Counted from the first letter of the stretch, positions 43,863-53,171 are shown. The stretch is 64,000 nucleotides of DNA from Pelagicoccus sp. SDUM812002 (GCF_031127835.1 NZ_JARXHX010000020.1:20549-84548), one strand, 5' to 3'. The notes: a model not told the origin generated them from the letters alone. A program made the numbers and translations.

Positions 43863-45782
43863 CTACCGCTGAACCGAAAGTCGAAAGAACTGTGCTCCAA
43901 CTGGTAGCGGTTCTTCATGAACTCCCGCAGCGCCTTCGAGCAAAATCGCCCATTGCTCCAGGTCTTCCGCATGCTCCAGTGCCCATGGAAAACTCGGGGA
44001 TTCCTCCCATTCAAACTTTAGCGAATTTTCCGTTTTCTCGAACCACAGCCGAGCGGTAGCTCCGTTTGTCCGTTTCAAGAGTTGATCCTGGTAGAGGGAG
44101 GCAGGAACGAGCGTATCGCCCAAGCCCTCGCCTTCAACAAAGTCCAATGGATTCGTGCGCATATCCGAGTTCGGGCGTTTTTCGCTGAGACGTACTCCTG
44201 AGGCTTCCCCTCTCGTACCGATTACATACCCTTGGCCATACTGCTGGCTATGCACGACATAGTCAGCGCTCTCATGATACGCAACACCCTCGATATTCCA
44301 ATACACACATTGGCTGGAGCTAATTCCGTGCTCTGGGCTGCTCCCTGAATCGCCACGATACGCCGCCTCAAGATACGAACGTTCAAGACGATTGCCGTCA
44401 AAGAGGTTCGAATGGCTAAAAATGCCGTGGTGGTCGCTCCCCCTGCCAGCAGTCGATTGCACAACCGTATCCGCCAACTGTATACCGCTATCATGGTCGT
44501 AGCAACGGGTAACCACATTCCCCGAGTTCTGCATTCGCCACATCACAAAGCCGTGCCGACTGTGGCCGACTTCACATTCAGCTATCAAACTCTCTGAAGC
44601 AGCGTTCAATCGAATCATGTATCCATTTCCGCCACCACCACCGTACTGGGCATTAAGGAAACGCAGCCGATATAAGGTAACGTTTCTGCACCAATCGAGC
44701 AACACCCCATTGGAGAGGGAATGGACATCATTATCGTTTCCTGGATTGTAGGAACTCACATTTTGCATCCACCCATCCACCACGCTTCTCATTTCAATTA
44801 GATAGGAATCATGGGCGTCATAGGCTGCAGTACCCGGCACAGAGTAGTCCGATTCTTCCCACCCTGTCTTAGTGATCCGCTTGTTTCCGATCGAGAAGGC
44901 TTCCAAAGCCACATCAGAAAGATGAGATTCGGTTTTGTATACAACAGCACCGTCGCGAGTCTTAAGAGACCAACGTGTGGGGATATCAATTTCGATCAAA
45001 TTGTCGGCCTCCTCAACTGCGGTTACTTGACGCAGATAGAGCAGCCCGCGAAGAGAGTCGATGGTATCCGTCCAATCCACACCATCGAGCCCCGGACCCA
45101 TGTTTAAATCTTGTATGAACGCTTCTGTTGCTGGGTTGTGCACTACGATCCAGTCTCCGACAGCGAGCCCATCAATGGTGGCGAGCTGTAAAACCCTGGT
45201 TGGTCCCAGTTCATCCCTTGCTAGGGGAATAGGTTCGGATCGTTGAGCCGTCCAGCCAGCCGATTCGGGTGAACGAACGCGGATAACACGACGATGCCGC
45301 ATTTCGGTTGATGTATTGAAGAGGTAAGTACGGCCGACTCCTTCACCCCTTAAAACGATGTTCGAAGATTCAATCAGTAGGCACTGATCTTGCCCTTCGG
45401 GAATGGATAGACGATAGCTCCCTTCCGGAAGCAAAATGACACCGCCACCACTCTCTTTGGCTGCATCGATCGCTTCCTGAATCGCGAGCGTGGAATCCTT
45501 CGTGCCAGTCGGGTCCGCACCAAAAGCCTCGACCACGTCGAAAACGGCCGCTCCATCCGCACTTAGCGAGGCTGATCCCATGCGATAACCTGCATAGGAT
45601 AAATCTTGCAGGAAGGAGTCCGTCTCAAAATCGAGCCCATCCTCGCTAGCAGGAGGTCTCCAATCTTCGGGATACAAAATCGACCGCCACGGCTCTTGAG
45701 CTCGCAATCCAGCCGATGCGAATGCGAAAAACGCCAGAAGGGTAATATTGGCCGCAAAGTGTGAGATAGTACGCACTCCCAT
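43863..45782 (-). CDS. Secreted right-handed beta-helix protein (Pectate_lyase_3-like)
   Basis: 639 residues from the ATG at 45782 (a TTG two codons earlier is also possible). A signal peptide ends at about residue 30. Residues about 85-170 form the Pectate_lyase_3 start (VVEAFGADPTGTKDSTLAIQEAID, GGGVILLPEGSYRL), continued by beta-helix turns to about 520 (LLDWCRNVTLYRLRFLNAQ, HSRHGFVMWRMQNSGNVVTRC). The last 60 residues (LKFEWEESPSFPWALEHAEDLEQW .. FFRLSVQ, shortened here) are a C-terminal module found on many exported verrucomicrobial proteins. It is probably a polysaccharide lyase or hydrolase of unknown substrate. It faces the porin remnant. Confidence 0.75.
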   Translation of the reverse strand: MGVRTISHFAANITLLAFFAFASAGLRAQEPWRSILYPEDWRPPASEDGLDFETDSFLQDLSYAGYRMGSASLSADGAAVFDVVEAFGADPTGTKDSTLAIQEAIDAAKESGGGVILLPEGSYRLSIPEGQDQCLLIESSNIVLRGEGVGRTYLFNTSTEMRHRRVIRVRSPESAGWTAQRSEPIPLARDELGPTRVLQLATIDGLAVGDWIVVHNPATEAFIQDLNMGPGLDGVDWTDTIDSLRGLLYLRQVTAVEEADNLIEIDIPTRWSLKTRDGAVVYKTESHLSDVALEAFSIGNKRITKTGWEESDYSVPGTAAYDAHDSYLIEMRSVVDGWMQNVSSYNPGNDNDVHSLSNGVLLDWCRNVTLYRLRFLNAQYGGGGGNGYMIRLNAASESLIAECEVGHSRHGFVMWRMQNSGNVVTRCYDHDSGIQLADTVVQSTAGRGSDHHGIFSHSNLFDGNRLERSYLEAAYRGDSGSSPEHGISSSQCVYWNIEGVAYHESADYVVHSQQYGQGYVIGTRGEASGVRLSEKRPNSDMRTNPLDFVEGEGLGDTLVPASLYQDQLLKRTNGATARLWFEKTENSLKFEWEESPSFPWALEHAEDLEQWAILLEGAAGVHEEPLPVGAQFFRLSVQR

Positions 45783-45930
45783 AGCCAAAGCGCTACTATC
45801 TCCATTGGCAGTAATAATTATTAACTACATCTTTAAAAAACTGTCAAAAGCACCGTGGCAAATAGCTTACGTCCGCAGAGCGGGCAGATTGGTTATCATT
45901 TAGGTTGAACGAAACGAAGAATCTAAGCGA

Positions 45931-45960
45931 AAAAGCCCGCCAATCCGAAGATTGGCGGGC
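45931..45960 (-). terminator. Strong terminator with no known gene in front
   Basis: Perfect 11-bp stem (45935-45945 with 45950-45960), CGAA tetraloop and a T run on the minus strand. On the plus strand no T run follows, so its direction is clear. Confidence 0.8.
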
Positions 45961-46038
45961 GGGCGAGTCTAGCTACCGCTAGTTAGACAACAATGAGAGA
46001 GCATCAAAAGCTCTCCAATCAGCTACGCATTTTCCTAT
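45931..46038 (-). ncRNA. Candidate small RNA upstream of the aldo/keto reductase gene
   Basis: On the minus strand a perfect terminator (45931-45960) has no gene in front of it; the only neighbour there is the plus-strand reductase gene. Between the terminator and a promoter-like pair (TTGTGA at 46071-46066, TAGAAT at 46050-46045, 15-base spacing) lies about 108 nt with two more hairpins, one a GAGAGC/GCTCTC stem near 45999-46017. This fits a short structured transcript. It matches no family I recognise. Confidence 0.35.
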
Positions 46039-46180
46039 GAATCAATTCTAGGGCAAAACAATTCATCACAAAATAACACTTCTACCCTCTTAGTGGGCGC
46101 GAAGTCTTGTGCTTGAACGTTCGACGTACAAACCTAAGGCTGAATGTCGCTGAGTAACCGGCCCACCGATAAAACTAAGC

Positions 46181-47020
46181 ATGATTTCCAGCGAAACCAA
46201 AATCCGCCTCAATAATGGAACCGAACTCCCGCTCTTCGGATTTGGAGCCTACAAAGTAGACGAGGAGGAGTCAGGCGAGGCAGCCCTACTGTCCGCGCTG
46301 GCATGCGGCTACCGCCACATCGACACCGCATCGATTTACGGTAACGAAGAACTCGTCGGAAATGCGCTGCTCCGCTCGGGCTTAAACCGATCAGAAGTTT
46401 ATCTAACCACTAAACTCTGGCTGGACGAACAGGGAGAGAAGGAAACGCCAGACGCGCTCGAGAGAAGCTTACGAAAGCTGAAGACCGACTATGTGGACCT
46501 CTATTTGATGCACTGGCCCCACCCAGATTCGACACGGCTGCAACCCTGCTGGGAATCGATGCAATCACTCCTCCAGTCCGGAAAATGCAAGGCTATCGGC
46601 GTCAGCAACTTCTCCGAAAGGCGGTTGAGCGAGCTATTCGAAATCAGCGAGTTCCGGCCAGCGGTCAACCAAGTGGAGTTCAACGTTTTTAACTCCCGCT
46701 CCGAACTAGAATCCTTTTGCCGCGCCGCAGGAGTCGTCTTGCAATCCTACAGCCCCCTTGCCCGCGGACAAAAGCTGGACCACCCTCTACTTAGGAGCCT
46801 GGCCGAAACCTACCAGAAGACCGAAGCTCAAGTGATGCTGCGATGGTGTGTCCAACTCGGAGTGCCAATCATACCCAAATCTTCGACCCCCAAACGGATA
46901 CGGGATAATGCAGATATATTCGACTTTGAACTGAAAGAGGAGGAAATGGCACAGCTCGAACAACTCAACGAAAACTTCGAAGTCTCTGATTGGGTACCGG
47001 ACCCTGACAATTGGTACTGA
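46181..47020 (+). CDS. Aldo/keto reductase
   Basis: NADPH-dependent carbonyl reductase of the AKR superfamily, 279 residues, (beta/alpha)8 barrel, cytosolic. The catalytic set is visible: Asp in HIDTASIYGNEE (with the Tyr), Lys in LTTKLW and His in YLMHWPHP. GVSNFSERRL and the cofactor loop IPKSSTPKRIRDN are family signatures. The closest style is the YvgN/DkgA group. The substrate is open; it could reduce aldehydes or keto sugars. It ends near the bidirectional hairpin at 47048-47079. Confidence 0.92.
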   Translation: MISSETKIRLNNGTELPLFGFGAYKVDEEESGEAALLSALACGYRHIDTASIYGNEELVGNALLRSGLNRSEVYLTTKLWLDEQGEKETPDALERSLRKLKTDYVDLYLMHWPHPDSTRLQPCWESMQSLLQSGKCKAIGVSNFSERRLSELFEISEFRPAVNQVEFNVFNSRSELESFCRAAGVVLQSYSPLARGQKLDHPLLRSLAETYQKTEAQVMLRWCVQLGVPIIPKSSTPKRIRDNADIFDFELKEEEMAQLEQLNENFEVSDWVPDPDNWY

Positions 47021-47047
47021 GCAGGGCAGCGAAAACCAAACAGACAC

Positions 47048-47079
47048 AAAAAAGCGGCTTCGTACGAGACGAACGCCGC
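47048..47079 (-). terminator. Terminator of the single TonB_C-module gene
   Basis: About 10-bp stem with one bulged base (47054-47063 with 47069-47079) followed by six T on the minus strand. It lies between convergent genes and may serve both. Confidence 0.7.
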
Positions 47080-47111
47080 AAATTTCGGGATGTGAGTTCT
47101 TGCGGATCTAT

Positions 47112-47453
47112 CTAGCCCTTGAACTTGAACGGAACTTTGATGCTGCACTCGATGGGGCTGCCATTGAGCTGGGCAGGATTGAACCGCCATTGCTTGATAG
47201 CCTCTAGGACAGGCTGTTCCAGAGACGCGTCCGTAGACTTGTCGATCGCAACAGACGCGACGCTTCCGTCGACCGAAATGGTGACGATTGCCATAGCCAT
47301 TCCTTCAATCCCGTTTGGATTGGCAGGAGCCACGCTCTTCTTCACAGAAGGTTGCACGTCCCATTTGGCGTCTGAAGCAGAGACCGTGTTTGCCGCCAAG
47401 GCCGCACACACGAGAATTAGAAGGCTTGTTATGCTAGATTTGAATCTTTTCAT
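47112..47453 (-). CDS. Secreted single TonB C-terminal-module protein
   Basis: 113 residues from the ATG at 47453, which starts a signal peptide (MKRFKSSITSLLILVCAALAAN); a start 12 codons upstream is possible. One TonB_C-like module follows (about 35-112: AIVTISVDGSVASVAIDKST, IKQWRFNPAQLNG, KVPFKFKG). It is the one-module version of the four-module proteins at 18152 and 19577, with the same WxFxPA and PFxF landmarks. No membrane anchor or Pro-rich part. Probably periplasmic; partner unknown. Confidence 0.75.
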   Translation of the reverse strand: MKRFKSSITSLLILVCAALAANTVSASDAKWDVQPSVKKSVAPANPNGIEGMAMAIVTISVDGSVASVAIDKSTDASLEQPVLEAIKQWRFNPAQLNGSPIECSIKVPFKFKG

Positions 47454-47746
47454 TGTTTCTATGATCAACGGGCTAGCCCGTTTAGACACATCTCCAGAAG
47501 ATTTACTTCTTCTAGGTTTGCGTGCTGTAAGTCCTTCTTAACGGTTGCTGTCTCGAAAACCGAAACTAAAACTCAAGGTTTCCTTGAATCCTATTCCACT
47601 TCATTTTGTTTTTACACAACCTGCGGACCCGAAGATAAATACAGGCCTTCATGGCCGGAGAATCCTCCATCGATATCCTTAAACGACCCCTTTTTTAACC
47701 ATAAAACTCCTCACACAGCAACTAGCTGATTTATCCCAAAACCGTA

Positions 47747-49285
47747 ATGAGACCCCTAACTCTCGCACTAATAGTCGCTTGCGCGATCGCTAATCCACTC
47801 GGAGCTAAGCTTAGCGTCCCCAACGTATTCACCGATCACATGGTCCTGCAACGCGACCAAGCCAACCCGATCTGGGGAAGTTCAACTCCCAACGATGATA
47901 TAACAGTAACGCTGGCTGGGAATGTCATTTCAACCAGAGCTGACAGAGATGGCAGCTGGAGAGCCAAGCTCCCCCCGCTACCAGCAGGAGGCCCTCACAC
48001 CTTGAGCATTAAGGGAAGCGATTTCATTGAAATCAACGATGTCCTCGTCGGAGAAGTTTGGTTCTGCTCCGGCCAATCGAATATGGAATGGCCACTTATA
48101 AGTTCCTACGGAGCCGAGGTGGAAATCGCCGCTGCGAACCAACCTCAGATCCGACTCCTCTCGGTTGAACGCAACGGGGCCGACACTCCACAGGAAGATA
48201 TCGATGGTGTATGGCAAGTGTGCTCGCCAGAAACCGCGCAGCACTTTTCAGCCATCGGCTACTTTTACGGCAAGACGCTAAACGACGCCCTCGACGTCCC
48301 CATCGGCCTGATCGACAACGCCTGGGGTGGCTCCATGGCTGAGAGTTGGATCCCCTTAGACACCTTGGCTGCGGACGAGCGGTACGCTCCCCTGCTCGAA
48401 CATTGGGAGGAACGACTCGCGAACTTTGACGAGGAGGCCTATGAAGCCTTTCTGCTAGAGTTCAAGGAGTGGGAAGCGGCAGGATACCCTCAACCTGGAC
48501 TCAATTGGAACAATACGGTGCACCCAGTCACTGGACAGCATCGCCCCGCCAATATCTACAACGGCATGGTGCATCCATTCACTGGGTACGGAATTCGTGG
48601 GGTCATCTGGTATCAGGGCGAAAGCAACGGCGGACGAGCCGACCAATACAAACACCTCTTTCCTCTTCTCGTCGAAACCTGGCGCGACAAATGGGGCCAA
48701 GGCGATTTCCCCTTTTATTGGGTACAGCTTGCCGACTACGGTTCGGAAGCGAATGAACCGGGCGAAAATGGCTGGGCGGAGCTACGGGACGCCCAGACGA
48801 GTTCCATGGATTTACTCGCGAACTCAGGACAAGCAGTCATCATCGATATCGGCGAAGGACGCGACATCCACCCGCGAAACAAGATGACCGTTGCCAATCG
48901 ACTAGTGCGTTGGCCGCTCGCCAAGGACTACGGATTCGATATTGCGTATCAAAGTCCTCGATACAAAAGCATGGAACTCGACGGAAATAAAATCCGTATC
49001 ACCTTCGACCACGTGAGCGACCAGGGTCTCTACAGCTTCGACACCACCGAAATAAAAGGCTTCAGCATCGCGAGCGATGATCAGAACTTCGTCTGGGCCG
49101 AAGCCAAAATGGTCGATAAGAATACTGTCGAGGTTTGGTCCAAAGAGATCGAAGCACCCACCGCCGTTCGCTACGGATGGGCCCAAAATCCGGTAGTCAA
49201 CCTCTACGACCGAAACGGCCTTCCCGTCACCCCTTTCCGCACAGACAGCTGGAAATTGCAGTCCGACGGCAAGGCGATCGACTAA
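47747..49285 (+). CDS. Secreted sialate O-acetylesterase-like protein (SASA/SGNH)
   Basis: 512 residues with a signal peptide (about 1-20). The N-terminal part is a beta domain (VFTDHMVLQRDQANPIWG), followed by the esterase core with GEVWFCSGQSNMEWPL (catalytic Ser in GQSN), GLIDNAWGGSMAESWIP, IWYQGESNGGRADQY and a late Asp-His region (GEGRDIHPRNK). This is the sialate O-acetylesterase family, which in environmental bacteria usually removes acetyl groups from plant or algal polysaccharides. It stands alone on the plus strand between two leftward genes. Confidence 0.88.
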   Translation: MRPLTLALIVACAIANPLGAKLSVPNVFTDHMVLQRDQANPIWGSSTPNDDITVTLAGNVISTRADRDGSWRAKLPPLPAGGPHTLSIKGSDFIEINDVLVGEVWFCSGQSNMEWPLISSYGAEVEIAAANQPQIRLLSVERNGADTPQEDIDGVWQVCSPETAQHFSAIGYFYGKTLNDALDVPIGLIDNAWGGSMAESWIPLDTLAADERYAPLLEHWEERLANFDEEAYEAFLLEFKEWEAAGYPQPGLNWNNTVHPVTGQHRPANIYNGMVHPFTGYGIRGVIWYQGESNGGRADQYKHLFPLLVETWRDKWGQGDFPFYWVQLADYGSEANEPGENGWAELRDAQTSSMDLLANSGQAVIIDIGEGRDIHPRNKMTVANRLVRWPLAKDYGFDIAYQSPRYKSMELDGNKIRITFDHVSDQGLYSFDTTEIKGFSIASDDQNFVWAEAKMVDKNTVEVWSKEIEAPTAVRYGWAQNPVVNLYDRNGLPVTPFRTDSWKLQSDGKAID

Positions 49286-49316
49286 GCATTGGACGCGGGA
49301 AGTGCGTCTGGACCTA

Positions 49317-50390
49317 CTAGGAGCGTGCTTTATCAGCAAGTTGCTGAGCTTTCAAGGAAAGCTCAGCAGCCTTAAAGGCATGGGCCTGAGTCATCGCGTG
49401 CTCCGTACGGTTTAGGCAGTCGAGCACGAATTTCCCGTAGAACGGGTAGCCAACTTTGCCGGCGCAATCGATCATCTTTTCGGATTCCTGATCCACTAGG
49501 TAGATGTGATCGCCGCCGCCCTTCACAATATCGCGGTACTTGCGAATCTCCAGATAACCGTCCGTACCCAAAACAAAAGTGCGGCCGTCGCCCCAAATTT
49601 TGGAACCGGCCGGATTGAACCAATCGAGACGGCAATAAGCGCTGGCCCCTGTGTCTAGCGTAAGGCTCGCTTCACCGAAGTCTTCCAGACCAGGATGGTT
49701 GGGATTTCCCAAATTGTCTACACGGGCAAAGTTGACGACGCCGTCTGTCGCGCCCGTGTATTCGAGAAACTGCTCACATTGGTGGGAACCAATGTCGGTG
49801 AGAATCCCGCCATAACGCTGCTTATCGAAAAACCAGTCTGGGCGCGTGTGGGCCGCTAGATTATGAGGGGCAAGGTTTAGCACTTGCAGCACACGACCGA
49901 TCGCTCCCCCTTTTATCAGCTCGCCTGCGTACCAACCCGACTCGCTTGAGAGACGCTCGCTGTAGCAAACCATGTAGCGCTTTCCAGTCTCATCGGTCTT
50001 AGCCTTTGCGAGATCCAATTGCTCGAGGCTGGTGACAGGACACTTGTCAGTAAAATAGTCCTTCCCTGCATCCATGACTTGGATACCAATTTCGCAACGT
50101 AGGTTTGGAATGGCGGCTGCCGTGACGAGCTTCACCTCCGGAGCGTCCAAGATTTCCCTAAAATCGCTAACCACCTTAGCCTCTGGGTGAGCTTTTAGCA
50201 CGCTCTCGTAGCGTTCCGCCTGCGGTTCGTAAATGTAGCCTAACGTCCCGCCTACACTGGCGAGGCCTTCGATTTGGCCATAGATATGCCCATGATCAAA
50301 AAACGCGGCGGCGAATACGAATTCGCCAGTTTCTACAACTTTCTCGTTCCCCTTGAATTCAGGGGCATAATTCATTCCGTCTCTACTCAT
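49317..50390 (-). CDS. Gfo/Idh/MocA-family oxidoreductase
   Basis: 357 residues, no signal peptide, two-domain NAD(P)-dependent sugar oxidoreductase. The N-terminal Rossmann domain begins around FVFAAAFFDHGHIYG with an unusual glycine pattern. The usual EKP motif after the fifth strand is DKCP here. The C-terminal domain has RPDWFFDKQRYGGILTDIG and the His of GSHQCEQFLEY in the catalytic position. Substrate unknown; genes of this family are common beside Tat sugar isomerases such as the divergent gene at 50560, and they may share a pathway. Confidence 0.85.
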   Translation of the reverse strand: MSRDGMNYAPEFKGNEKVVETGEFVFAAAFFDHGHIYGQIEGLASVGGTLGYIYEPQAERYESVLKAHPEAKVVSDFREILDAPEVKLVTAAAIPNLRCEIGIQVMDAGKDYFTDKCPVTSLEQLDLAKAKTDETGKRYMVCYSERLSSESGWYAGELIKGGAIGRVLQVLNLAPHNLAAHTRPDWFFDKQRYGGILTDIGSHQCEQFLEYTGATDGVVNFARVDNLGNPNHPGLEDFGEASLTLDTGASAYCRLDWFNPAGSKIWGDGRTFVLGTDGYLEIRKYRDIVKGGGDHIYLVDQESEKMIDCAGKVGYPFYGKFVLDCLNRTEHAMTQAHAFKAAELSLKAQQLADKARS

Positions 50391-50559
50391 GGGTATATTC
50401 TTTTACTGAAAAGGTAGGTCTTAAGTGCATCCTCTTTCACATTGTTCACACGTAGAAGCTACTCTTGGCAACCCTATCGTTCGCTAACCCCTAACACGAT
50501 TTGGATTTCTTCTCACAAGCAATCGCCAAATGGTGCCCAACCCACAATCTTCACGTTCT

Positions 50560-51498
50560 ATGCCTAGCCCAAATCGCCGAGACTTCCTTAAGACGAGCGC
50601 CCTGTTCGCGACAGCTACGACTCTGTCCAAACTCACTTTCGCCCAAAACACTCGCAGCACTCCTAAACTCAACCTCTTCTCCAAGCATCTACAGTTCCTA
50701 GGCTATCAAGAGCTGGCCGAAACGGCTAAATCAATTGGCTTCGACGGCATAGACCTCACGGTTCGCCCAGGCGGACACGTGCTGCCAGAGCGCGTCGAAC
50801 AAGATCTTCCTAAGGTAGTGGATGCTTGCCGTGAACAGGGCCTAGAAACGCCCATGATGACTACAACGGTCGAGGATGCCGATGACCCTCTCGATCAAGC
50901 CGTGCTCATAACAGCGTCTCAGGTCGGCATAGATTTCTACCGGATGAATTGGCTCCGGTACGAAGAAGACATATCGATGCCGGACTCGCTCCAGCTTTGC
51001 CGAGAACGCATCCAGAAGCTGGACAGCCTTAATCAAAAGCTCGGAATCGTCGGTTGCTATCAAAACCACGCTGGCACGCTGGTCGGCGCTTCGCCATGGG
51101 AAGTTTGGCAAATCCTTCAAGACGCATCACCTGAGCAATTCGGAGCGCAATATGACATTCGCCACGCCACCGTGGAGGGCGGTCGATCTTGGCCAAACGG
51201 ACTTCGCCTCCTCAACGACCGAATCAAGACCATCGTAATCAAGGATTTCAAATGGGTCCTCGAAGACGGCCGTACCCGTTTGGTGAACACACCTCTTGGC
51301 GAAGGCATGGTCGACTTTCCGAACTACTTCAGACGCCTCAAGGATGCCAAGATCGACGCTCCGATTTCCTTCCACTTCGAATACGAGCTAGGTGGAGCCG
51401 AAAGCGGGCTCCGAGAAATAAGTAAATCTCCGGAGTTCGTTTTCGAGGCGATGCGCAGGGATATCGCCACCTTCAAGCGCCTATGGACGGAAGCTTGA
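50560..51498 (+). CDS. Tat-exported sugar isomerase/epimerase-like TIM-barrel protein
   Basis: 312 residues from the ATG at 50560 (another ATG is ten codons upstream). The signal NRRDFLKTSALFATATTL is a twin-arginine type. The barrel follows: LAETAKSIGFDGIDLTVRPGG, LGIVGCYQNHAGTLVG, FGAQYDIRHATVEGG and FHFEYELGG, placing it in the xylose-isomerase-like/IolE fold group. Metal-binding residues of the active enzymes are only partly obvious. It is divergent from the Gfo/Idh/MocA gene. Its last 18 bases overlap the end of menA on the other strand. Confidence 0.8.
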   Translation: MPSPNRRDFLKTSALFATATTLSKLTFAQNTRSTPKLNLFSKHLQFLGYQELAETAKSIGFDGIDLTVRPGGHVLPERVEQDLPKVVDACREQGLETPMMTTTVEDADDPLDQAVLITASQVGIDFYRMNWLRYEEDISMPDSLQLCRERIQKLDSLNQKLGIVGCYQNHAGTLVGASPWEVWQILQDASPEQFGAQYDIRHATVEGGRSWPNGLRLLNDRIKTIVIKDFKWVLEDGRTRLVNTPLGEGMVDFPNYFRRLKDAKIDAPISFHFEYELGGAESGLREISKSPEFVFEAMRRDIATFKRLWTEA

Positions 51499-52377
51499 GC
51501 TTACAGCAACTGATACAAAAACGGCACCGCCTAAGAGCACGCCCACCAAAAGCAGGAAGGCCGCTGTCTTGGCCAACACTCCATTCAAAGCAGGGCCCTC
51601 TGTTTTCTCAAGTACACTGGCAAGCTTCAGACCCACTGGAAACGCGAGAAACGGTAGTGAGTGCCACGCATTCTCTGTCGCAGCGACATAGAGCCCCAAG
51701 GAGAGGAAAGCTACCATCAGCTGAAGGCGATACTGCGCGAGACCAAAATTCCTTCCCCAGCGAGCGATCAAAGTCAGCTTTCCCGCCTTGAGATCCGTAT
51801 CTCGATCCCGGTAGTTGTTCACGACGAGGATATTGTTCGCCAACAAGCCGAGCATTATACCCAAGTAAGCCGACTCGACTGTCAGCGTCCCGACGATCAC
51901 GTAGACCGTGCCCATCGTGGCAACCAAGCCGAAAAAGAAGATTACGAAAACGTCTCCAAGCCCTCGATACGCCAACGGGAAGGGACCACCCGTGTAGCCA
52001 TAGCCAAAGATGATCGAAACCACGCCCACTACCAAGAGAGACCAATCGCGGTAGGCGACCAGGTTCAGGCCGATCAAGAACGCCAGAAGGAAAACGACCA
52101 AGGACGCCCGAAGCATCTTGATCGGCTCAATACGACCGCTGGCCACTAGCCGCTCAGGCCCCACTCGCTCCTGCGTGTCCGCGCCCCGCACGTGATCGTA
52201 GTAGTCGTTTGCCATGTTGGTAGCGATCTGCACCAGCAAAGCAAAGACGAGACAGATCAAAACCGGCCACCAATCAAAGAATCCCATTCGCTTCGCCTCA
52301 GCCGTACCTACGAGAATGGGAACCACCGCAGCAGGTAAGGTCTTGGGCCGAGCAGCTTCTATCCAGTCCCGAAACAT
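51481..52377 (-). CDS. menA: 1,4-dihydroxy-2-naphthoate polyprenyltransferase
   Basis: Attaches the polyprenyl tail in menaquinone synthesis. A UbiA-superfamily membrane enzyme of 298 residues with about eight or nine helices. The first Asp-rich motif is NMANDYYDHVRGAD, the second NNYRDRDTDLKAGK; the N-terminal WIEAARPKTLPAAVVPI is typical of MenA. The SerB-like gene is 3 bp upstream on the same strand, so they are one operon. It overlaps the end of the Tat isomerase-like gene. Confidence 0.93.
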   Translation of the reverse strand: MFRDWIEAARPKTLPAAVVPILVGTAEAKRMGFFDWWPVLICLVFALLVQIATNMANDYYDHVRGADTQERVGPERLVASGRIEPIKMLRASLVVFLLAFLIGLNLVAYRDWSLLVVGVVSIIFGYGYTGGPFPLAYRGLGDVFVIFFFGLVATMGTVYVIVGTLTVESAYLGIMLGLLANNILVVNNYRDRDTDLKAGKLTLIARWGRNFGLAQYRLQLMVAFLSLGLYVAATENAWHSLPFLAFPVGLKLASVLEKTEGPALNGVLAKTAAFLLLVGVLLGGAVFVSVAVSSSFRP

Positions 52378-52380
52378 GGC

Positions 52381-53022
52381 CTATGGAAGCAAAGCTGGAA
52401 TCTCGCTGAGCTTGTAGACGAATTGCTTGGCCTCTGACTTGACCTTGGAACGCTCGAGGTAGCCACCGTATCCGATAAACAAGTCGACAAAGGGCTGCGT
52501 TTCCAGATCGCTGGAGCCATCGCCGACCATAACCGTTTTTTCGGCGCCGAGCGCGGCTTTGTCTGCATCAATGACTTTCATCTTCCCGCCCATGCGGGAC
52601 GTCGGACAGTTTCCGTCAAAACCGGCATAGCTTCCGTCCAAATCGAAGATCAAGTCCACCGCTCGAACTCTTTCGATACCGAGGTGCTTTGCGAAAGGAA
52701 CGATCGCCTGGGTCAGGCCGCCACTCACGATGATAGGCTCCCAGCCCGCTTCACGCAGCGCTGCCAAGCTCTCCAAAGCCGTGGTTTCGACGGTATCGAT
52801 ATAAAGCTGCCCAATTTTTTCGCACTCGTCAGCGGTCGGCTTAATCAGGTCGAGCCGCGCTCCGTAAACGTCTTCGATGGCGATATGCCCGTCCATGGCC
52901 TTGTTGGTCATGTTCTCGCACTCGCGAAACGTTTCATCGCCCCGTAGGCGAGCTAGTTCATCGATCCCTTCGATCGAGCTAAGCGTGCTGTCGCAGTCTA
53001 TGAAGATGAGTTTCTTTGGCAT
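52381..53022 (-). CDS. HAD-family phosphatase, phosphoserine-phosphatase-like
   Basis: 213 residues, cytosolic. Motif I is FIDCDSTLSSIEGIDELA (nucleophile Asp9, acid Asp11), motif II SGGLTQAI, motif III Lys in GGKMKVID and motif IV GDGSSDLE. This is the SerB/HAD-IB class, so phosphoserine or a similar phosphomonoester is likely, but the lack of the ACT domain and its place before menA leave another substrate possible. A REP-like repeat lies just upstream. Confidence 0.85.
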   Translation of the reverse strand: MPKKLIFIDCDSTLSSIEGIDELARLRGDETFRECENMTNKAMDGHIAIEDVYGARLDLIKPTADECEKIGQLYIDTVETTALESLAALREAGWEPIIVSGGLTQAIVPFAKHLGIERVRAVDLIFDLDGSYAGFDGNCPTSRMGGKMKVIDADKAALGAEKTVMVGDGSSDLETQPFVDLFIGYGGYLERSKVKSEAKQFVYKLSEIPALLP

Positions 53023-53034
53023 AGGAAAAGGAAG

Positions 53035-53116
53035 GTAGGAGCGGTCCGGAGCAGAGCGACATCCCTCACTTGCTCGCAGAAGCCAGCAATAGATTCGCGA
53101 GCAAGCTCGCTCCTAC
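53035..53116. repeat. REP-like inverted repeat pair
   Basis: GTAGGAGCG at 53035-53043 and its complement at 53108-53116 face each other; the right unit extends inward as an internal palindrome (GCGAGC/GCTCGC at 53096-53110). The unit resembles the extragenic REP elements of Pseudomonas (TGTAGGAGCGAGC...). Only this one pair was seen in the window. Confidence 0.5.
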
Positions 53117-53141
53117 AAGGTTCTTGTTTCGGATTCGCACG

Positions 53142-53171
53142 AAAAAACCCCCGAGCTCAAGCTCGAGGGTT
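53142..53171 (-). terminator. Terminator after rpmE2
   Basis: Twelve-base stem with one mismatch (53046 offset not used; 53146-53157 with 53160-53171) followed by T residues on the minus strand, 27 bp past the rpmE2 stop. Confidence 0.75.
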
